DNA of 64,000 nt from Methanospirillum stamsii. GTDB lineage: Archaea > Halobacteriota > Methanomicrobia > Methanomicrobiales > Methanospirillaceae. Position numbers and translations under genes: made by a program. The notes under the pieces are model-generated. The model saw nothing but the letters and a program-made list of their open reading frames with translations, was not told the origin of the DNA and searched no databases. The stretch spans positions 3,720,001 to 3,784,000 of the forward strand of contig NZ_CP176366.1 in the NCBI RefSeq assembly GCF_046244385.1, given 5' to 3'. This document shows, in pieces, positions 45,962 to 55,640 of the stretch. Each line of letters begins with the position of its first letter. Position 1 is the first letter of the stretch.

Positions 45962-46377
45962 ATTTTTTTCTCGATACAAGTATTTGTATTGATGTTTTAC
46001 GTACTTGCGGACCTGATAGTTCATTTGACCTGTTTAAAACATTTGAAGATGTGAATAATGGCTTTATCTCCACAATTACTGTTGCAGAACTTTTTGCGGG
46101 TGCTTTTCTATCAAATAGAAGAAATGCAATTGAGAAGACTGAAGATCTCCTTTCCTTTTTAGAGATTATCGATCTAAATTCCAATATAGCCCGGGAGGGA
46201 GGGAGAATTTATGCAAATTTATCAGAAATAGGATTAAAAATAGAATTTAACGATTGTCTAATCGCTGCAACAGCCATCCGGACAGGATTTCATGCAATTG
46301 TTACCCGAAATTGTAATCATTTTAAGCGAATCAAGGGTTTATCTGTCACTGTTCCTGAAGATGTAGTTACTCACTAA
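45958..46377 (+). CDS. vapC: VapC-type PIN-domain toxin
   Basis: A 139-residue PIN ribonuclease: Asp in FFLDTSICIDVLR (~6), Glu in TVAELFAGA (~44), Asp in FNDCLIAATAI (~100) and the VTRNCNHFKRI end (~120). All acidic positions of the active site look present. Translationally coupled to the antitoxin. It is the only fully intact PIN-type pair in the window. Confidence 0.88.
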   Translation: MNFFLDTSICIDVLRTCGPDSSFDLFKTFEDVNNGFISTITVAELFAGAFLSNRRNAIEKTEDLLSFLEIIDLNSNIAREGGRIYANLSEIGLKIEFNDCLIAATAIRTGFHAIVTRNCNHFKRIKGLSVTVPEDVVTH

Positions 46378-46412
46378 AAGAAATTACCAGTTTAGAAATC
46401 CTGCAAAAAAGA

Positions 46413-47267
46413 TTATTTAAGGAAATTATGTGATACCGCTGTTCTCTTCAACCGGTTCATGAAAAGATCAGTGATCACCTCATATTCTCCTAATCCTTTT
46501 GTTTCAACTGTGACAGAGCATCCGATGGACTCTAATTGTTTCTGCCACGACTGATTGTTAGCATCCCCCGAGAGTTCTATCCATGCATGAATTCCCGGAA
46601 CAATGGTCAGAGGTACTAGTTTAACTTTCTTCGCTCCAATATGTGATAAACGCTTTTTAACCTTTTCAAAATCCGGATATCCGTTTACCGTTCCGATGAT
46701 CATCTGGCCGCCCGGACAGATATCATCAAGAATCATCTGCAATTGACAAAGAGCAGGTTCTGCTCCACCTTCTGCGGTAGGGGACACCAGGACAACCGCT
46801 TCATCTTTCGCTTTTGGAGCGAAGATTGACTCGATTGCTTTTGCAGTATCAACATAATCCTCCGGGTTCATGAGCAATGATGAACTGATGAGGATACCGT
46901 CAAAACCGACTGCACCATGTGCTCCGGCCAGGTCATTCAGGGTTGTGATAATGGGATATAACTCATGGTATCGTGCTCCGGAGGTGATGAAAAGCGGCTG
47001 CACTACAACTTGTGAGTGACCTTTATCCAGAAGTGAGGTTATTGCTGCCAGCGGTCCCTGAATAAATTCATTCTGTTCCCGGAGGACAAGTCTGACAGGT
47101 TCGGATGTGAATGAATACGCAACTTCTGCCTTTGGATATAAATTCTGGATCTTCTTTACACAGGAGTCAATTACTGCTCTGCCTTCCGCTTGCGTTGTAC
47201 CGATGGAGACAAGTAATACTGCTCCATGACTTTCAATTTTTTTCCCATGACCTTTCATTTTGATCAT
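46413..47267 (-). CDS. CbiK-like (sirohydrochlorin chelatase family) protein, divergent active site
   Basis: 284 residues with the chelatase fold: LLVSIGTTQAEGR (~19-30), VVVQPLFITSGARYHEL (~87), IIGTVNGYPDFEKV (~190) and VPGIHAWIELSGD (~223). In CbiK proteins cobalt is bound by a His in GHGT, a Glu in GTVEGYP and a His in the last motif. Here the first is replaced (LVSPTAEGG, ~160-168) and the second is Asn195; only His227 remains. This suggests altered metal or substrate or a non-catalytic metal carrier. It is convergent with vapC. Confidence 0.82.
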   Translation of the reverse strand: MIKMKGHGKKIESHGAVLLVSIGTTQAEGRAVIDSCVKKIQNLYPKAEVAYSFTSEPVRLVLREQNEFIQGPLAAITSLLDKGHSQVVVQPLFITSGARYHELYPIITTLNDLAGAHGAVGFDGILISSSLLMNPEDYVDTAKAIESIFAPKAKDEAVVLVSPTAEGGAEPALCQLQMILDDICPGGQMIIGTVNGYPDFEKVKKRLSHIGAKKVKLVPLTIVPGIHAWIELSGDANNQSWQKQLESIGCSVTVETKGLGEYEVITDLFMNRLKRTAVSHNFLK

Positions 47268-47292
47268 CCATAATAATTATAAGCATATATTT

Positions 47293-47308
47293 GTACAAAT
47301 TTTTGTAC
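47293..47308. promoter_or_regulatory. inverted repeat in the CbiK-like promoter
   Basis: GTACAAATTTTTGTAC is a near-perfect 16-bp palindrome (two central mismatches) 26 bases upstream of the gene start. On the minus strand it lies just downstream of a TTTATAAGT TATA-like box (about 47310-47318). A repressor here would block initiation, as expected for a metal-responsive gene. Confidence 0.5.
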
Positions 47309-47501
47309 TTATAAAGCTTATTATTTTATGCATTTACCCTATAATAAAAAATTACGGAGAATATAACCATTAATTGTTTAAAATGTCATAATTTAGACCA
47401 TAAAAAATAATATTACATTATCAAGGTCGTAATTATTTTTTAGATAACAAAAAAATACCATATAATACTATCATTGATACCTCCAAAAGATTCAAAAATC
47501 C

Positions 47502-47735
47502 TTAACAAAGGTACTCCATACCAACCATAAAGAAACCCGTCATCCCGTTTTCCCGGATTGTTACCATAGGGAGCTCCGATCTCCTAATCACCACTTTTTT
47601 AGAGAAAATATCAACTCGATTTAGCCCTCGGACAATGCCTACATTGTGTTTGTACCAGGGGTCACTATTCCCAGATCATACCTTAATCCATACCATTCAA
47701 TGATCTCATTTGATTTGTAATACAGGCCCTTTGAC
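47502..47735 (-). pseudogene. frameshifted hypothetical gene relic
   Basis: The minus strand reads NEIIEWYGLRYDLGIVTPGT then a stop, while the next frame continues VGIVRGLNRVDIFSKKVVIR and NGMTGFFMVGMEYLC to a stop at 47502. The two parts look like one protein with a one-base shift. The YGLxYDxG core resembles the hypothetical protein at 39437-39658. Confidence 0.5.
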
Positions 47736-48251
47736 AAATCGCAAATTTTTAAGATTTTCCAATTAATTGCCTAAATTAAACCCTAATTTGAGGAACTACA
47801 TTTCTGAATGATCCACCTTATAATTTGGACCTTATTTCTAAAAATAGGCCTTAATTCCAGATTATTTTTTTAAAAATTATCCCGGCATATAAGGTACATT
47901 ATCAAACGAGATCTCCAGTAGTATCATTAAACTACCTATTCAAAAAATGAATGAAAATAACCGCTCAACAGTTATGGAGAACCAGAATATCAATTTCACA
48001 CAAATGTTTCCACCATCCAGAAAAAAAAAGAATTATCTTTCCCCAGGTGAATCAATCCATCTTCGTTTTTAGATTTTTCGAACATCCATACGTCGTGCCC
48101 ATGGTGTAGAAATCCGAAACCATGGATGTTCAGTAGCCCTCTGCACTACAGTGCCAAAACACTCAAAACTCATGAAAGTATGAATATTTTCTATATAACA
48201 ACAATCCAGAATATGGTCTAGTAGGTGTGAAAATGAATAACACACGATGGT
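47736..48251. other. intergenic stretch with no recognised feature
   Basis: About 500 AT-rich bases. I see no gene, relic, RNA gene or strong repeat. Confidence 0.5.
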
Positions 48252-49827
48252 TTAACCCTGATCTTTTTTACCGACCTCCCATTTCTCAATATTCCGTGAC
48301 TCCGGATTGAAAACAATCCCAATCTCATAAATTTTTTTGGAATCACCGGCATATTTCTCTGCATATTTCCGGTCACGGATCTGTGCAAGCGGGCTTTTAT
48401 CTCCGGATGAATCAATTCCCACAACCTTGAACTCAAAGATCCAGATACCGCTCCTTGTTTTTAAGGTCAGGTCTATTCTTCCTTTATTCGTAGTATCTTC
48501 CGGAATAACCTCGTACCCAAGACTTGCAAAATATGTGTAAACCACACTTGCATAATACCCTTCAAATCCGGATATCTGGTTTTTCCGATAATTATCTGAG
48601 GGAATGGATGCGAAAAAAGAATGAAATAGATCGCGTAATCTATCTGTATCGCCTGATTCCAGAATATTTCTGATTGTTGGAGCCGGAACCTGTTCATTAT
48701 TATCCTGGATAAGAGTAAGGATCTGTCGGTTAAATGATTCTCGTACTTCCCGGTTTGGAAATCCAAGAGTATACCATGTCCCTTCATATGGATTACTGAC
48801 AAAGGATCTGATAGTCAGGTATCCTGCCTGGAAAAGGAGTGTTTCAGTCCGGATTTGTTCCGGATCAAATGATCCCAGGAGATCATCACCGGCGATAAGC
48901 CCGTCATATTCTGCCGGAAGCCGGGGTTTTGACTGCCAGAGTTTAATAAGGAACGTGGGCGGCCCGGTTTCAAACCAATAGGGTCTGTATGTTTTTTTAG
49001 AGAAGAGCAGCAGAATATCAAAAGGATTGTAAACCGATTCGCCAGTCCAGGAATACCCATTGTACCATTCCCTTACTTCATTCGGGTGAAAATCTTTCAG
49101 ATATCCGGCAAAAACTGTTTCAAGATCTGTCTGGGTGTAGCCGCATAAATCTGAATATCGTGCATCAATGGTGATGTCCATCAAGGTTATTCAGACCGGA
49201 GAAGATACCGGTCTTTGCAAACTTGGAGACTCCGGTGAGGAGAACAAATTTCAGATATTCATCAAGAGGTTTTATAGCTCCATAAAAATCTTTCAGATGA
49301 TCTCGTAATTCTGATACCAGAATTGGATCTTCCAGATTGTCAAGGATAGGTTTGTCATATTCATCCACAAGAATGACAACCTGACTGGAAGTTTTATTAA
49401 ATATTTGTGGAACCAGCGATAATAACCGGTCCCCAATTGAACCAGAAGACTTTTCCAGACCATATGTTTTCTCCCATGAATCCAACAATTTTCCAATTCT
49501 CTCTGTAATATCTGATACTGATCGAAGAGAACCACCGGCAAAATCTATTCGTAAAACCGGATATTGTTTCGCAAAATCCCACCCGGATTCCGGTGAATCC
49601 AGGTACAGTCCGGAAAAAAGTTCTATTCTGCCGGAAAATGCACAGTCTATTGTATCTATCAGAAGGCTTTTACCAAACCGTCTTGGCCGGGATAAAAAAT
49701 AGTATTTGCCATCATTAACAAGTTCAGCAATGAAAGGTGTTTTATCAACGTATGCATATCCTCCAGTAATTATCTCGGAAAACGACTGGATTCCAATGGG
49801 AAGTTTTTTTAGATGCATCATTGTCAT
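48252..49827 (-). pseudogene. AAA-ATPase-like / DUF1703 nuclease protein, frameshifted
   Basis: The N-terminal part (49827-49165) starts KKLPIGIQSFSEIITGGYAY and carries the P-loop FLSRPRRFGKSLLIDT and Walker B VVILVDEYDKPIL. After FSGLNNL an extra base (near 49186) ends the frame. The second part (from 49184) continues MDITIDARYSDLCGYT, WYNGYSW and the C-terminal PD-(D/E)XK domain (GRIDLTLKTRSGIWIFEFKV). Joined, it is a typical ~525-residue AAA-ATPase-like/DUF1703 protein. The shift is a C to CC change in AACTTGATG, so recent loss or a sequencing error is possible. Confidence 0.88.
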
Positions 49828-50078
49828 GATAATAAATGATCAGGAAAGTATATTCTGTAATATTTTTTTTGAGAAGCAAAGGGATGTTGGTTATATAATA
49901 AGATACCTGTTTTGATAATGTTATCTTTAATATTTTTCTTCCAGGCCTTCTCAATCATGAAACAACAGACTTTTCATATCATTATTCCAGAACATTGATT
50001 CAGATATTCAGACTGAAAATCAGGTTTTTCAGTTGTGTGTACGCAGAATGATAAACAATAGGTAAATCAGGAATAACT

Positions 50079-51059
50079 ATGAAAGAAATTATCAACATAT
50101 CTGGATATTCCGTTGATCTCTCACGGTACAACGATTCCTGGGAAGATGTCAGAACATTTGTTCAGAATATGGGTTGTTCAGGTGTTGAACTCCTTATGGG
50201 TGGGGAACATGACGATACGATTCCCCGTTTTCTCATATCTTCAGTCCATCTCCCCGGATGGCTTGGCTGGGTCCGGCTCTGGCGGGAACCAGAAACAGTT
50301 CCAGTCGGTTGCGATCCATTAAAAAAGTCATATTACTTTGGTGCTGCTACTCCGGGCGACCTGGTCCGGACTTTTTGTGACAATCTTACAAAGGCTGCAA
50401 GACTTGGCGCAGCATATGCGGTGTTTCACATCACCCATATTGAACTGGATGAATTTTTTACCCGGAATCACCGGTATACCCGATGGGAAGTTCTCTCATC
50501 AGCTGCTTCATTTCTCAATACCGCCTGTAAAAGTTTCCACGGAGGTGAACCTCCGGTACCAATCGGATTTGAGAATCTCTGGTGGCCGGGTCTGACCTTT
50601 TTATCACAGGAAGAAGTGGATTATTTTGTTGACAGACTTGAATTTGATAACTGGATCTTTGTCCTTGATACCGGACATCTCATGAATGCCCTGGATGTAA
50701 ACAATGAGGTAGAAGGAATTCAGAAGGTTCTGTCAGCCCTTAACCGATTGTCGGATAAAACCCTGGAACGAATCCAATCAGTTCATCTCCAGTGCAGCAT
50801 ATCAGGCCAGTATCAAAAAGAGCACTTTTTCTGCAGGCCGCCACAGGGGTTTACCGATCTTGATTACGGTGACCAGATATCTCTCCTGATGCCAATGATA
50901 TCAGAACTTGATCAACACCTGCCTTTTAAAAATCCGGAATGTATACAGATTCTTGAAAAAATCAGGCCTGATTATGTAGTGCATGAATTTACCAGCAGGT
51001 CACGCGAAGAATTAGAAAAAAAAATCATGACACAAAGAAAAGCCTTGAAAAAAATTTAA
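50079..51059 (+). CDS. xylose isomerase-like TIM-barrel protein
   Basis: 326 residues of the AP-endonuclease 2/xylose-isomerase-like barrel family: YAVFHITHIE (~124), PIGFENLWWPG (~165), WIFVLDTGHLMNA (~198) and RIQSVHLQC (~232) are the usual metal-ligand strands with Glu, Asp-His and His. The substrate is unknown. It ends 6 nt before the convergent BtuF gene. Its occurrence next to a corrinoid-type transporter hints at a role with the imported ligand. Confidence 0.8.
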   Translation: MKEIINISGYSVDLSRYNDSWEDVRTFVQNMGCSGVELLMGGEHDDTIPRFLISSVHLPGWLGWVRLWREPETVPVGCDPLKKSYYFGAATPGDLVRTFCDNLTKAARLGAAYAVFHITHIELDEFFTRNHRYTRWEVLSSAASFLNTACKSFHGGEPPVPIGFENLWWPGLTFLSQEEVDYFVDRLEFDNWIFVLDTGHLMNALDVNNEVEGIQKVLSALNRLSDKTLERIQSVHLQCSISGQYQKEHFFCRPPQGFTDLDYGDQISLLMPMISELDQHLPFKNPECIQILEKIRPDYVVHEFTSRSREELEKKIMTQRKALKKI

Positions 51060-51065
51060 TGAAGA

Positions 51066-52031
51066 TTACATCTCTCTGATTTTCGGAGCAATCTCTTCAA
51101 GCAGATCCCAGAGACGAGGACCGGCCCGGTCAGCTTTATCACTGTCAACCCGGATTATCTTGTCTGATGCAATTGCAGAAAGAGCAGATAATCGCGGTTC
51201 AGTCTTGAAGTATTCCAGAATATCGGCATCATCGCTCCCCATTCCACTCCCGGAATTTATCATAAGGATGTCCGGATTTATGTGAACAAATTCCTCGATG
51301 TTCACGATAGCATGCCCTTCCTTATCAGCAAATGCATTTTCGCCACCGGCAATCCGGATGAGTTCATCCTGAAACGTTCCTTTCCCACTAACATAAATGG
51401 GATCATTCCAGATAACGTGAGCTACAACCGGTTTTTTCGTCAGTGCTTCTCCTTCTTTTTGAACGGTTTCTTCTCTGGCTTTCAGATCAGAAATGATTTC
51501 GGTTGCTTTATCCTCGGTTCCGGTGAGATATCCGAGTTTTTCAAACGTAGTATAAATCTGATCCAGATCTTCTGCTTCTACATAGTAGACCGGAATCCCA
51601 AGGGTCGATAACCGGTCAACGACTTCCAGATTATTTCCCGGAGATGCAACGATAAAATCAGGTTTTAGTGCGATGACTTTTTCAATGCTTACTGTTGAAA
51701 AACCCCCGACCTTACTTTTTTCAAGTGCTTCCTCCGGGTACGTGCAATAATCAGTCACGCCTACTATCCGGTCAGAAAGACCAAGTGCAAACAGAACTTC
51801 TGTGTTTGAAGGGGAAAGTGAGACAATTCGTTCCGGGTTTGCATCAAGAGTAACCTGATTTTGCAGATCATCATCTATTGTCCGCGGCCATGATGCATCA
51901 CTCACTCCCTCACCAGCACAGGTTGCCGGCATTAAAGAGAGAGAAAGAGCAATAATCAGACAAAATGCAATGAGGAATCCTTTTCCGGATTTCATTTTAT
52001 CATTCCATTTACGAGATTTCTGGTTCTTCAT
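51066..52031 (-). CDS. btuF: BtuF-type substrate-binding protein
   Basis: 321 residues: signal peptide (GFLIAFCLIIALSLSLMPATCA, residues ~18-40, cleavage after it) then the cobalamin/iron binding-protein fold with PERIVSLSPSNTEVLFALGL, VGVTDYCTYPEEA, KPDFIVASPGNNLEVVDRL and a long central helix. It is divergent from the permease with 60 bases between. The CTYP and NTEVLFALG segments are typical for cobalamin-binding BtuF of methanogens; ligand remains inferred. Confidence 0.9.
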   Translation of the reverse strand: MKNQKSRKWNDKMKSGKGFLIAFCLIIALSLSLMPATCAGEGVSDASWPRTIDDDLQNQVTLDANPERIVSLSPSNTEVLFALGLSDRIVGVTDYCTYPEEALEKSKVGGFSTVSIEKVIALKPDFIVASPGNNLEVVDRLSTLGIPVYYVEAEDLDQIYTTFEKLGYLTGTEDKATEIISDLKAREETVQKEGEALTKKPVVAHVIWNDPIYVSGKGTFQDELIRIAGGENAFADKEGHAIVNIEEFVHINPDILMINSGSGMGSDDADILEYFKTEPRLSALSAIASDKIIRVDSDKADRAGPRLWDLLEEIAPKIREM

Positions 52032-52042
52032 AATACTATCAC

Positions 52043-52060
52043 TTATCTTGTTTTAGATAA
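52043..52060. promoter_or_regulatory. inverted repeat between btuF and btuC
   Basis: TTATCT-N6-AGATAA is a symmetric repeat in the 60-base gap between divergent transporter genes, so one bound regulator could control both sides. Confidence 0.4.
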
Positions 52061-52091
52061 AAAATACTTAAGGAATATCAGTTCTGGTATT

Positions 52092-53057
52092 ATGAATACT
52101 ATTCGGAATTCACTCATTCTCTTAAGTCTTGGATGTGCTGTTGTTATCGCAGTTCTTCTCTCCGTAGTAACCGGACCAGTGGAAATTTCGGTTATTGATA
52201 TAATTACGGGAGCAATAAGTAATGGAACTGAGGCACAGATCATCTTTGATATCCGGCTTCCCCGGGCAATCGCAGCCGCACTTGTCGGTGCCGGACTTGC
52301 CTGTGCCGGTGCTGCCATGCAAACGCTCTTTCGGAATGATCTGGCTGATCCCTATACTCTCGGGACATCTGCCGGGGGTGCTGTCGGAGTATCTCTGGCA
52401 ATTATTTCCGGTGCTCTCCTGCTCGTCCCGTTCGGAGCATTCTTCGGGGCTATAGGTTCTGCATTCCTGGTGTATATTCTTGCAGCAGATAGAAAACGAC
52501 TTAGCACTGGAAATCTTCTGCTCACCGGAATTGCCGTCTCCATGTTTTTCTCTTCTGTTGTCTCGGTATGTCTGGTCTTTTCCGGAAATAATATGCACCA
52601 GATCATGTTTTGGCTTATGGGTGGTCTTTGGAATGCTTCATGGGCTGACATTCCCCTTCTTCTCATAACTCTTATCCCGGCAGGAATCCTGATCTTGTTC
52701 TCCAGGGATCTAAATATCATGTCATGTGGTGAAGCAGAGACCAGGACTCTTGGAATTGACCCGGAAAAGACAAAACTTCTGCTTCTCGCGGTATCAGCAG
52801 GCATCACCGGCCTTGTGGTTTCAGTATCAGGATCTATTGGTTTTATCGGCCTTGTTTCTCCCCATATTATGCGAATAATCACCGGCCCTGATCACCGGAT
52901 ACTCATTCCTGCATCCCTCGGTTGTGGTGCCATTCTCCTTGTTTGTGCAGATACGGTCTCCCGCACCTGGCTTGGCGATCTTCCGGTAGGCATTGTAACC
53001 GCATTTTTCGGTGCACCCTTCTTCCTCATGCTGATTCGAAGGAGGTCAGACCTGTGA
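52092..53057 (+). CDS. btuC: BtuC/FecCD-type permease
   Basis: A 321-residue polytopic permease. DIRLPRAIAAALVGAGLACA and MQTLFRNDLADPYTLGTSAG (~55-95) match the family signature, and GSIGFIGLVSPHIMRIITG (~255) the second. It overlaps the ATPase start by GTGA. Confidence 0.93.
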   Translation: MNTIRNSLILLSLGCAVVIAVLLSVVTGPVEISVIDIITGAISNGTEAQIIFDIRLPRAIAAALVGAGLACAGAAMQTLFRNDLADPYTLGTSAGGAVGVSLAIISGALLLVPFGAFFGAIGSAFLVYILAADRKRLSTGNLLLTGIAVSMFFSSVVSVCLVFSGNNMHQIMFWLMGGLWNASWADIPLLLITLIPAGILILFSRDLNIMSCGEAETRTLGIDPEKTKLLLLAVSAGITGLVVSVSGSIGFIGLVSPHIMRIITGPDHRILIPASLGCGAILLVCADTVSRTWLGDLPVGIVTAFFGAPFFLMLIRRRSDL

Positions 53058-54331
53058 ATTCTGAAATCCTTACTGTCAATAATCTTCACGCTGGTTATGA
53101 TGAACATGACGTCCTTAAAGCCATCTCTCTTGCTATCCATGAAAGAAGTTTTGTAGGAATCATCGGACCAAATGGTTCAGGAAAAAGCACGTTTATGCAG
53201 GTCATTGCCCGCTCCCTCCCTCAACGGGACGGAGAGATTCTTCTTTTAGGTGAATCTCTTACCTCGTATTCATTTCGTGAATTCGGGCAACAGGTCGGAT
53301 ATGTACCACAGGAATGTGAAATAAAGTTCAAGTATCCGGTATATGAAGTGGTCATGATGGGGAGGAATCCACATATTGACCGGTTTTGCTCCCCTTCTGC
53401 AGAAGATCATGAAATCGTCAGAAAAGCACTCGAGCAGACCGGGACAATGGATTTTGCTGACCGGCCGATTACTGCTCTTTCAGGTGGTGAACGCCAAAGG
53501 GTCATGATTGCACGGGTGCTTGCCCAGGATCCTGCTCTGCTTCTGCTGGATGAACCGTTTGCCCACATAGACATCCATCATCAGTACGAATTAATCCGGA
53601 TTATCCGGGAGACTTCCCGGGGAAAAAGAGCAGTTATTGGTGTGTTTCATGACATTAACCTTGCTGCAGCATATTGTGATGAACTTGTCATTATGAGTGA
53701 TGGGAAGATACGTGCATGCGGAAAGCCGGATAAAGTGCTGACAACCGGACTAATTCAGGAGATATTCAGGATAAAACCGGTGATTGATGTCAATCCTACA
53801 ACAGGAACACCCTTCGTCTATGTTGAAGACGAATGGAACCTGCCGGCTGCAAAAAATGTCAATGTTCATCTGATATCCGGAGGGGGAGCAGGATCGCACC
53901 TGATCTCTCTTCTGGTCCATGCTGGTTACTCACTCAAATGCGGAGTATTGTCTGAAAATGATTCTGATTGCCGGATGGCCAGGAAGTACGATGTTCCAAC
54001 TCTCATTGAACCTCCCTTTTCACTTCTGTCTCCGGAGAAAGAAGAAAAACTTAAAGAACAGGTACTGGATGCTGATTTTGTCATAGTCACAGCAATGCCG
54101 ATAGGATGGGGAAATTACCCGAATATCCGGGTACTTGAGAATATTAATCCGGAAAAAATAATTTTTATTATCCCTCCTGGAGAGGTTTTGGCTGATTTCA
54201 CAAGCGGAGTTGCAACGGGTACCATAAAGAGGCTTATTACCGCAGGGGCACACCAGGTTTACGGACCTGCTGAACTATTAGAGATATTACAATCAGGAAC
54301 CAACCAGAATAGTTCTGATTTTATAAAGTAA
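53054..54331 (+). CDS. btuD: BtuD-type ABC ATPase with C-terminal extension
   Basis: 425 residues from GTG 53054, preceded by GGAGG (53041-53045) and overlapping the permease stop. Walker A GPNGSGKST (~36), Q-loop VPQECEIKF, signature ALSGGERQRV (~140), Walker B LLLLDEPFAHIDIHHQ (~160) and the switch HD. After ~260 residues of normal ATPase comes ~165 more with a Rossmann-like start (VNVHLISGGGAGSHLISLLV), seen in some methanogen BtuD proteins. It may bind a nucleotide or sense the ligand. Confidence 0.92.
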   Translation: MNSEILTVNNLHAGYDEHDVLKAISLAIHERSFVGIIGPNGSGKSTFMQVIARSLPQRDGEILLLGESLTSYSFREFGQQVGYVPQECEIKFKYPVYEVVMMGRNPHIDRFCSPSAEDHEIVRKALEQTGTMDFADRPITALSGGERQRVMIARVLAQDPALLLLDEPFAHIDIHHQYELIRIIRETSRGKRAVIGVFHDINLAAAYCDELVIMSDGKIRACGKPDKVLTTGLIQEIFRIKPVIDVNPTTGTPFVYVEDEWNLPAAKNVNVHLISGGGAGSHLISLLVHAGYSLKCGVLSENDSDCRMARKYDVPTLIEPPFSLLSPEKEEKLKEQVLDADFVIVTAMPIGWGNYPNIRVLENINPEKIIFIIPPGEVLADFTSGVATGTIKRLITAGAHQVYGPAELLEILQSGTNQNSSDFIK

Positions 54332-54345
54332 CAGAGTTTTTCTTT

Positions 54346-54657
54346 ATGAATACGACACATGAAATGACTATTCAAAAAGCAGCAGAACTCCTTGGGTTTT
54401 CTGATAAAGCGAGTATGCTCGAGATAAGGAAGAGATATCATGAATTAATAAGGGTTTGGCACCCTGATGTATCCCAACATAGTCCGGATGAGTCACATGA
54501 GATGATGATTCGCATTAAAGAAGCATATGAAATCCTTATCGAGTACTGTATGAATTATCCGGTTACATTCAAGGACGAAATGAGTAAAAGCGGGCAGAAA
54601 TCAAAGTCGATGGAGTACTGGCAGGAACATTTTGGTGATGACCCGATATGGGGATAA
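54346..54657 (+). CDS. small J-domain protein
   Basis: 103 residues: a J domain (AAELLGFSDKASMLEIRKRY, then WHPDVSQHSPDES with the HPD tripeptide near residue 38) and a short tail with no Gly/Phe or zinc region. It starts 14 nt after btuD, so is probably in the same transcript. It would stimulate a DnaK/HSP70 partner. Confidence 0.88.
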   Translation: MNTTHEMTIQKAAELLGFSDKASMLEIRKRYHELIRVWHPDVSQHSPDESHEMMIRIKEAYEILIEYCMNYPVTFKDEMSKSGQKSKSMEYWQEHFGDDPIWG

Positions 54658-54685
54658 CCATCCATCCAGAACCGACTTTTTCGGA

Positions 54686-55282
54686 TCACTCATCTTTGTG
54701 AAATACCAGGATACAAAACCCCATTCTGCAATCTGCTGATTTCAGAACAAATCCATTCCGCTTTATCATGGATACCACTTCTTCCTGCGTATAAAACCGG
54801 GCATGAGAGAGAAATGTGCCCTTGTCCGGACGGGTAAGATAGGTCTGTGCTATAGTCCCTCCTTTTTCTATAAAGGCGACAACCAGTGTCCCATCATGCA
54901 TCAAAACCCGGTGCACTTCCCGGAATGTTTCATCCGGACCTTCAAGAAAACAGAGAACGGTAATCATTACAACCGTCCGGAATGTCCTGGATTTTACCGG
55001 AATTGATTCACCGATCCCCTGAATAATCTCAATTCCTCTCTTTTTTGCCATCAGGCCTAAAGGTAAGGATGGTTCAACGCCATGCTTAATAGAAAGCGGC
55101 CCTGCAAACCTTCCGCTTCCGACCCCGATTTCAAGGACAGGAGTTGGAACCGTCCCAATGGCTATTTTTACCCGTTTTAATTCCCCCAGGTAAACATCAG
55201 GGTGATCAACAAACCACTGATCATATCTCTCTGCATACTGTTCAAAAACTTTGATAGGCATATAATCAGGAAGAATTGCCAT
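54686..55282 (-). CDS. class I SAM-dependent methyltransferase
   Basis: 198 residues with motif I VLEIGVGSGRFAGPLSI (~49-65), a UbiE-like VMITVLCFLEGPDETFREV segment and HRVLMHDGTLVVAFIE. The gene overlaps the hypothetical gene before it by 17 nt and is the last of a three-gene operon with the desulfurase-like enzyme. Substrate unknown. Confidence 0.88.
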   Translation of the reverse strand: MAILPDYMPIKVFEQYAERYDQWFVDHPDVYLGELKRVKIAIGTVPTPVLEIGVGSGRFAGPLSIKHGVEPSLPLGLMAKKRGIEIIQGIGESIPVKSRTFRTVVMITVLCFLEGPDETFREVHRVLMHDGTLVVAFIEKGGTIAQTYLTRPDKGTFLSHARFYTQEEVVSMIKRNGFVLKSADCRMGFCILVFHKDE

Positions 55283-55640
55283 ATAATCTGGTTTTTACAC
55301 GCTCCATTAGTGCTTCTTCACGCCGGCTTAATGTTTTATAGTCTGGTTTTCCATTCTGATAGTAATAGAGGAGTGAATACAGAAAATCAGAGGTAAAATC
55401 CATAACTTCTTTTTTAAACCGGACTTCAAAACCCGATTCATTGACAAATCCTTTGATAGAGAAGCAATCCTTTTTTTCAAATTTATAAAAGCCCTCTCCC
55501 AGTCCGGGAAGCATCTCAAGGGTCCCAAAATACTTTAAAAAATCCAAGAATTCTGGGGTCACCTCTGAATCAAGGACAAACTCCTTCATAAACGAACCAT
55601 CAGCACAATATTTATGGCGATTAGATCTTATGATTCGCAT
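55266..55640 (-). CDS. hypothetical protein of the desulfurase operon
   Basis: 124 residues, unrecognised. EFLDFLKYFGTLEMLPGLGE and FKKEVMDFTSDFLYSLLYYY are distinctive; no Cys-rich cofactor motif is seen. It overlaps the genes on both sides (20 nt and 17 nt), so strong translational coupling suggests joint function. Confidence 0.7.
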   Translation of the reverse strand: MRIIRSNRHKYCADGSFMKEFVLDSEVTPEFLDFLKYFGTLEMLPGLGEGFYKFEKKDCFSIKGFVNESGFEVRFKKEVMDFTSDFLYSLLYYYQNGKPDYKTLSRREEALMERVKTRLYGNSS

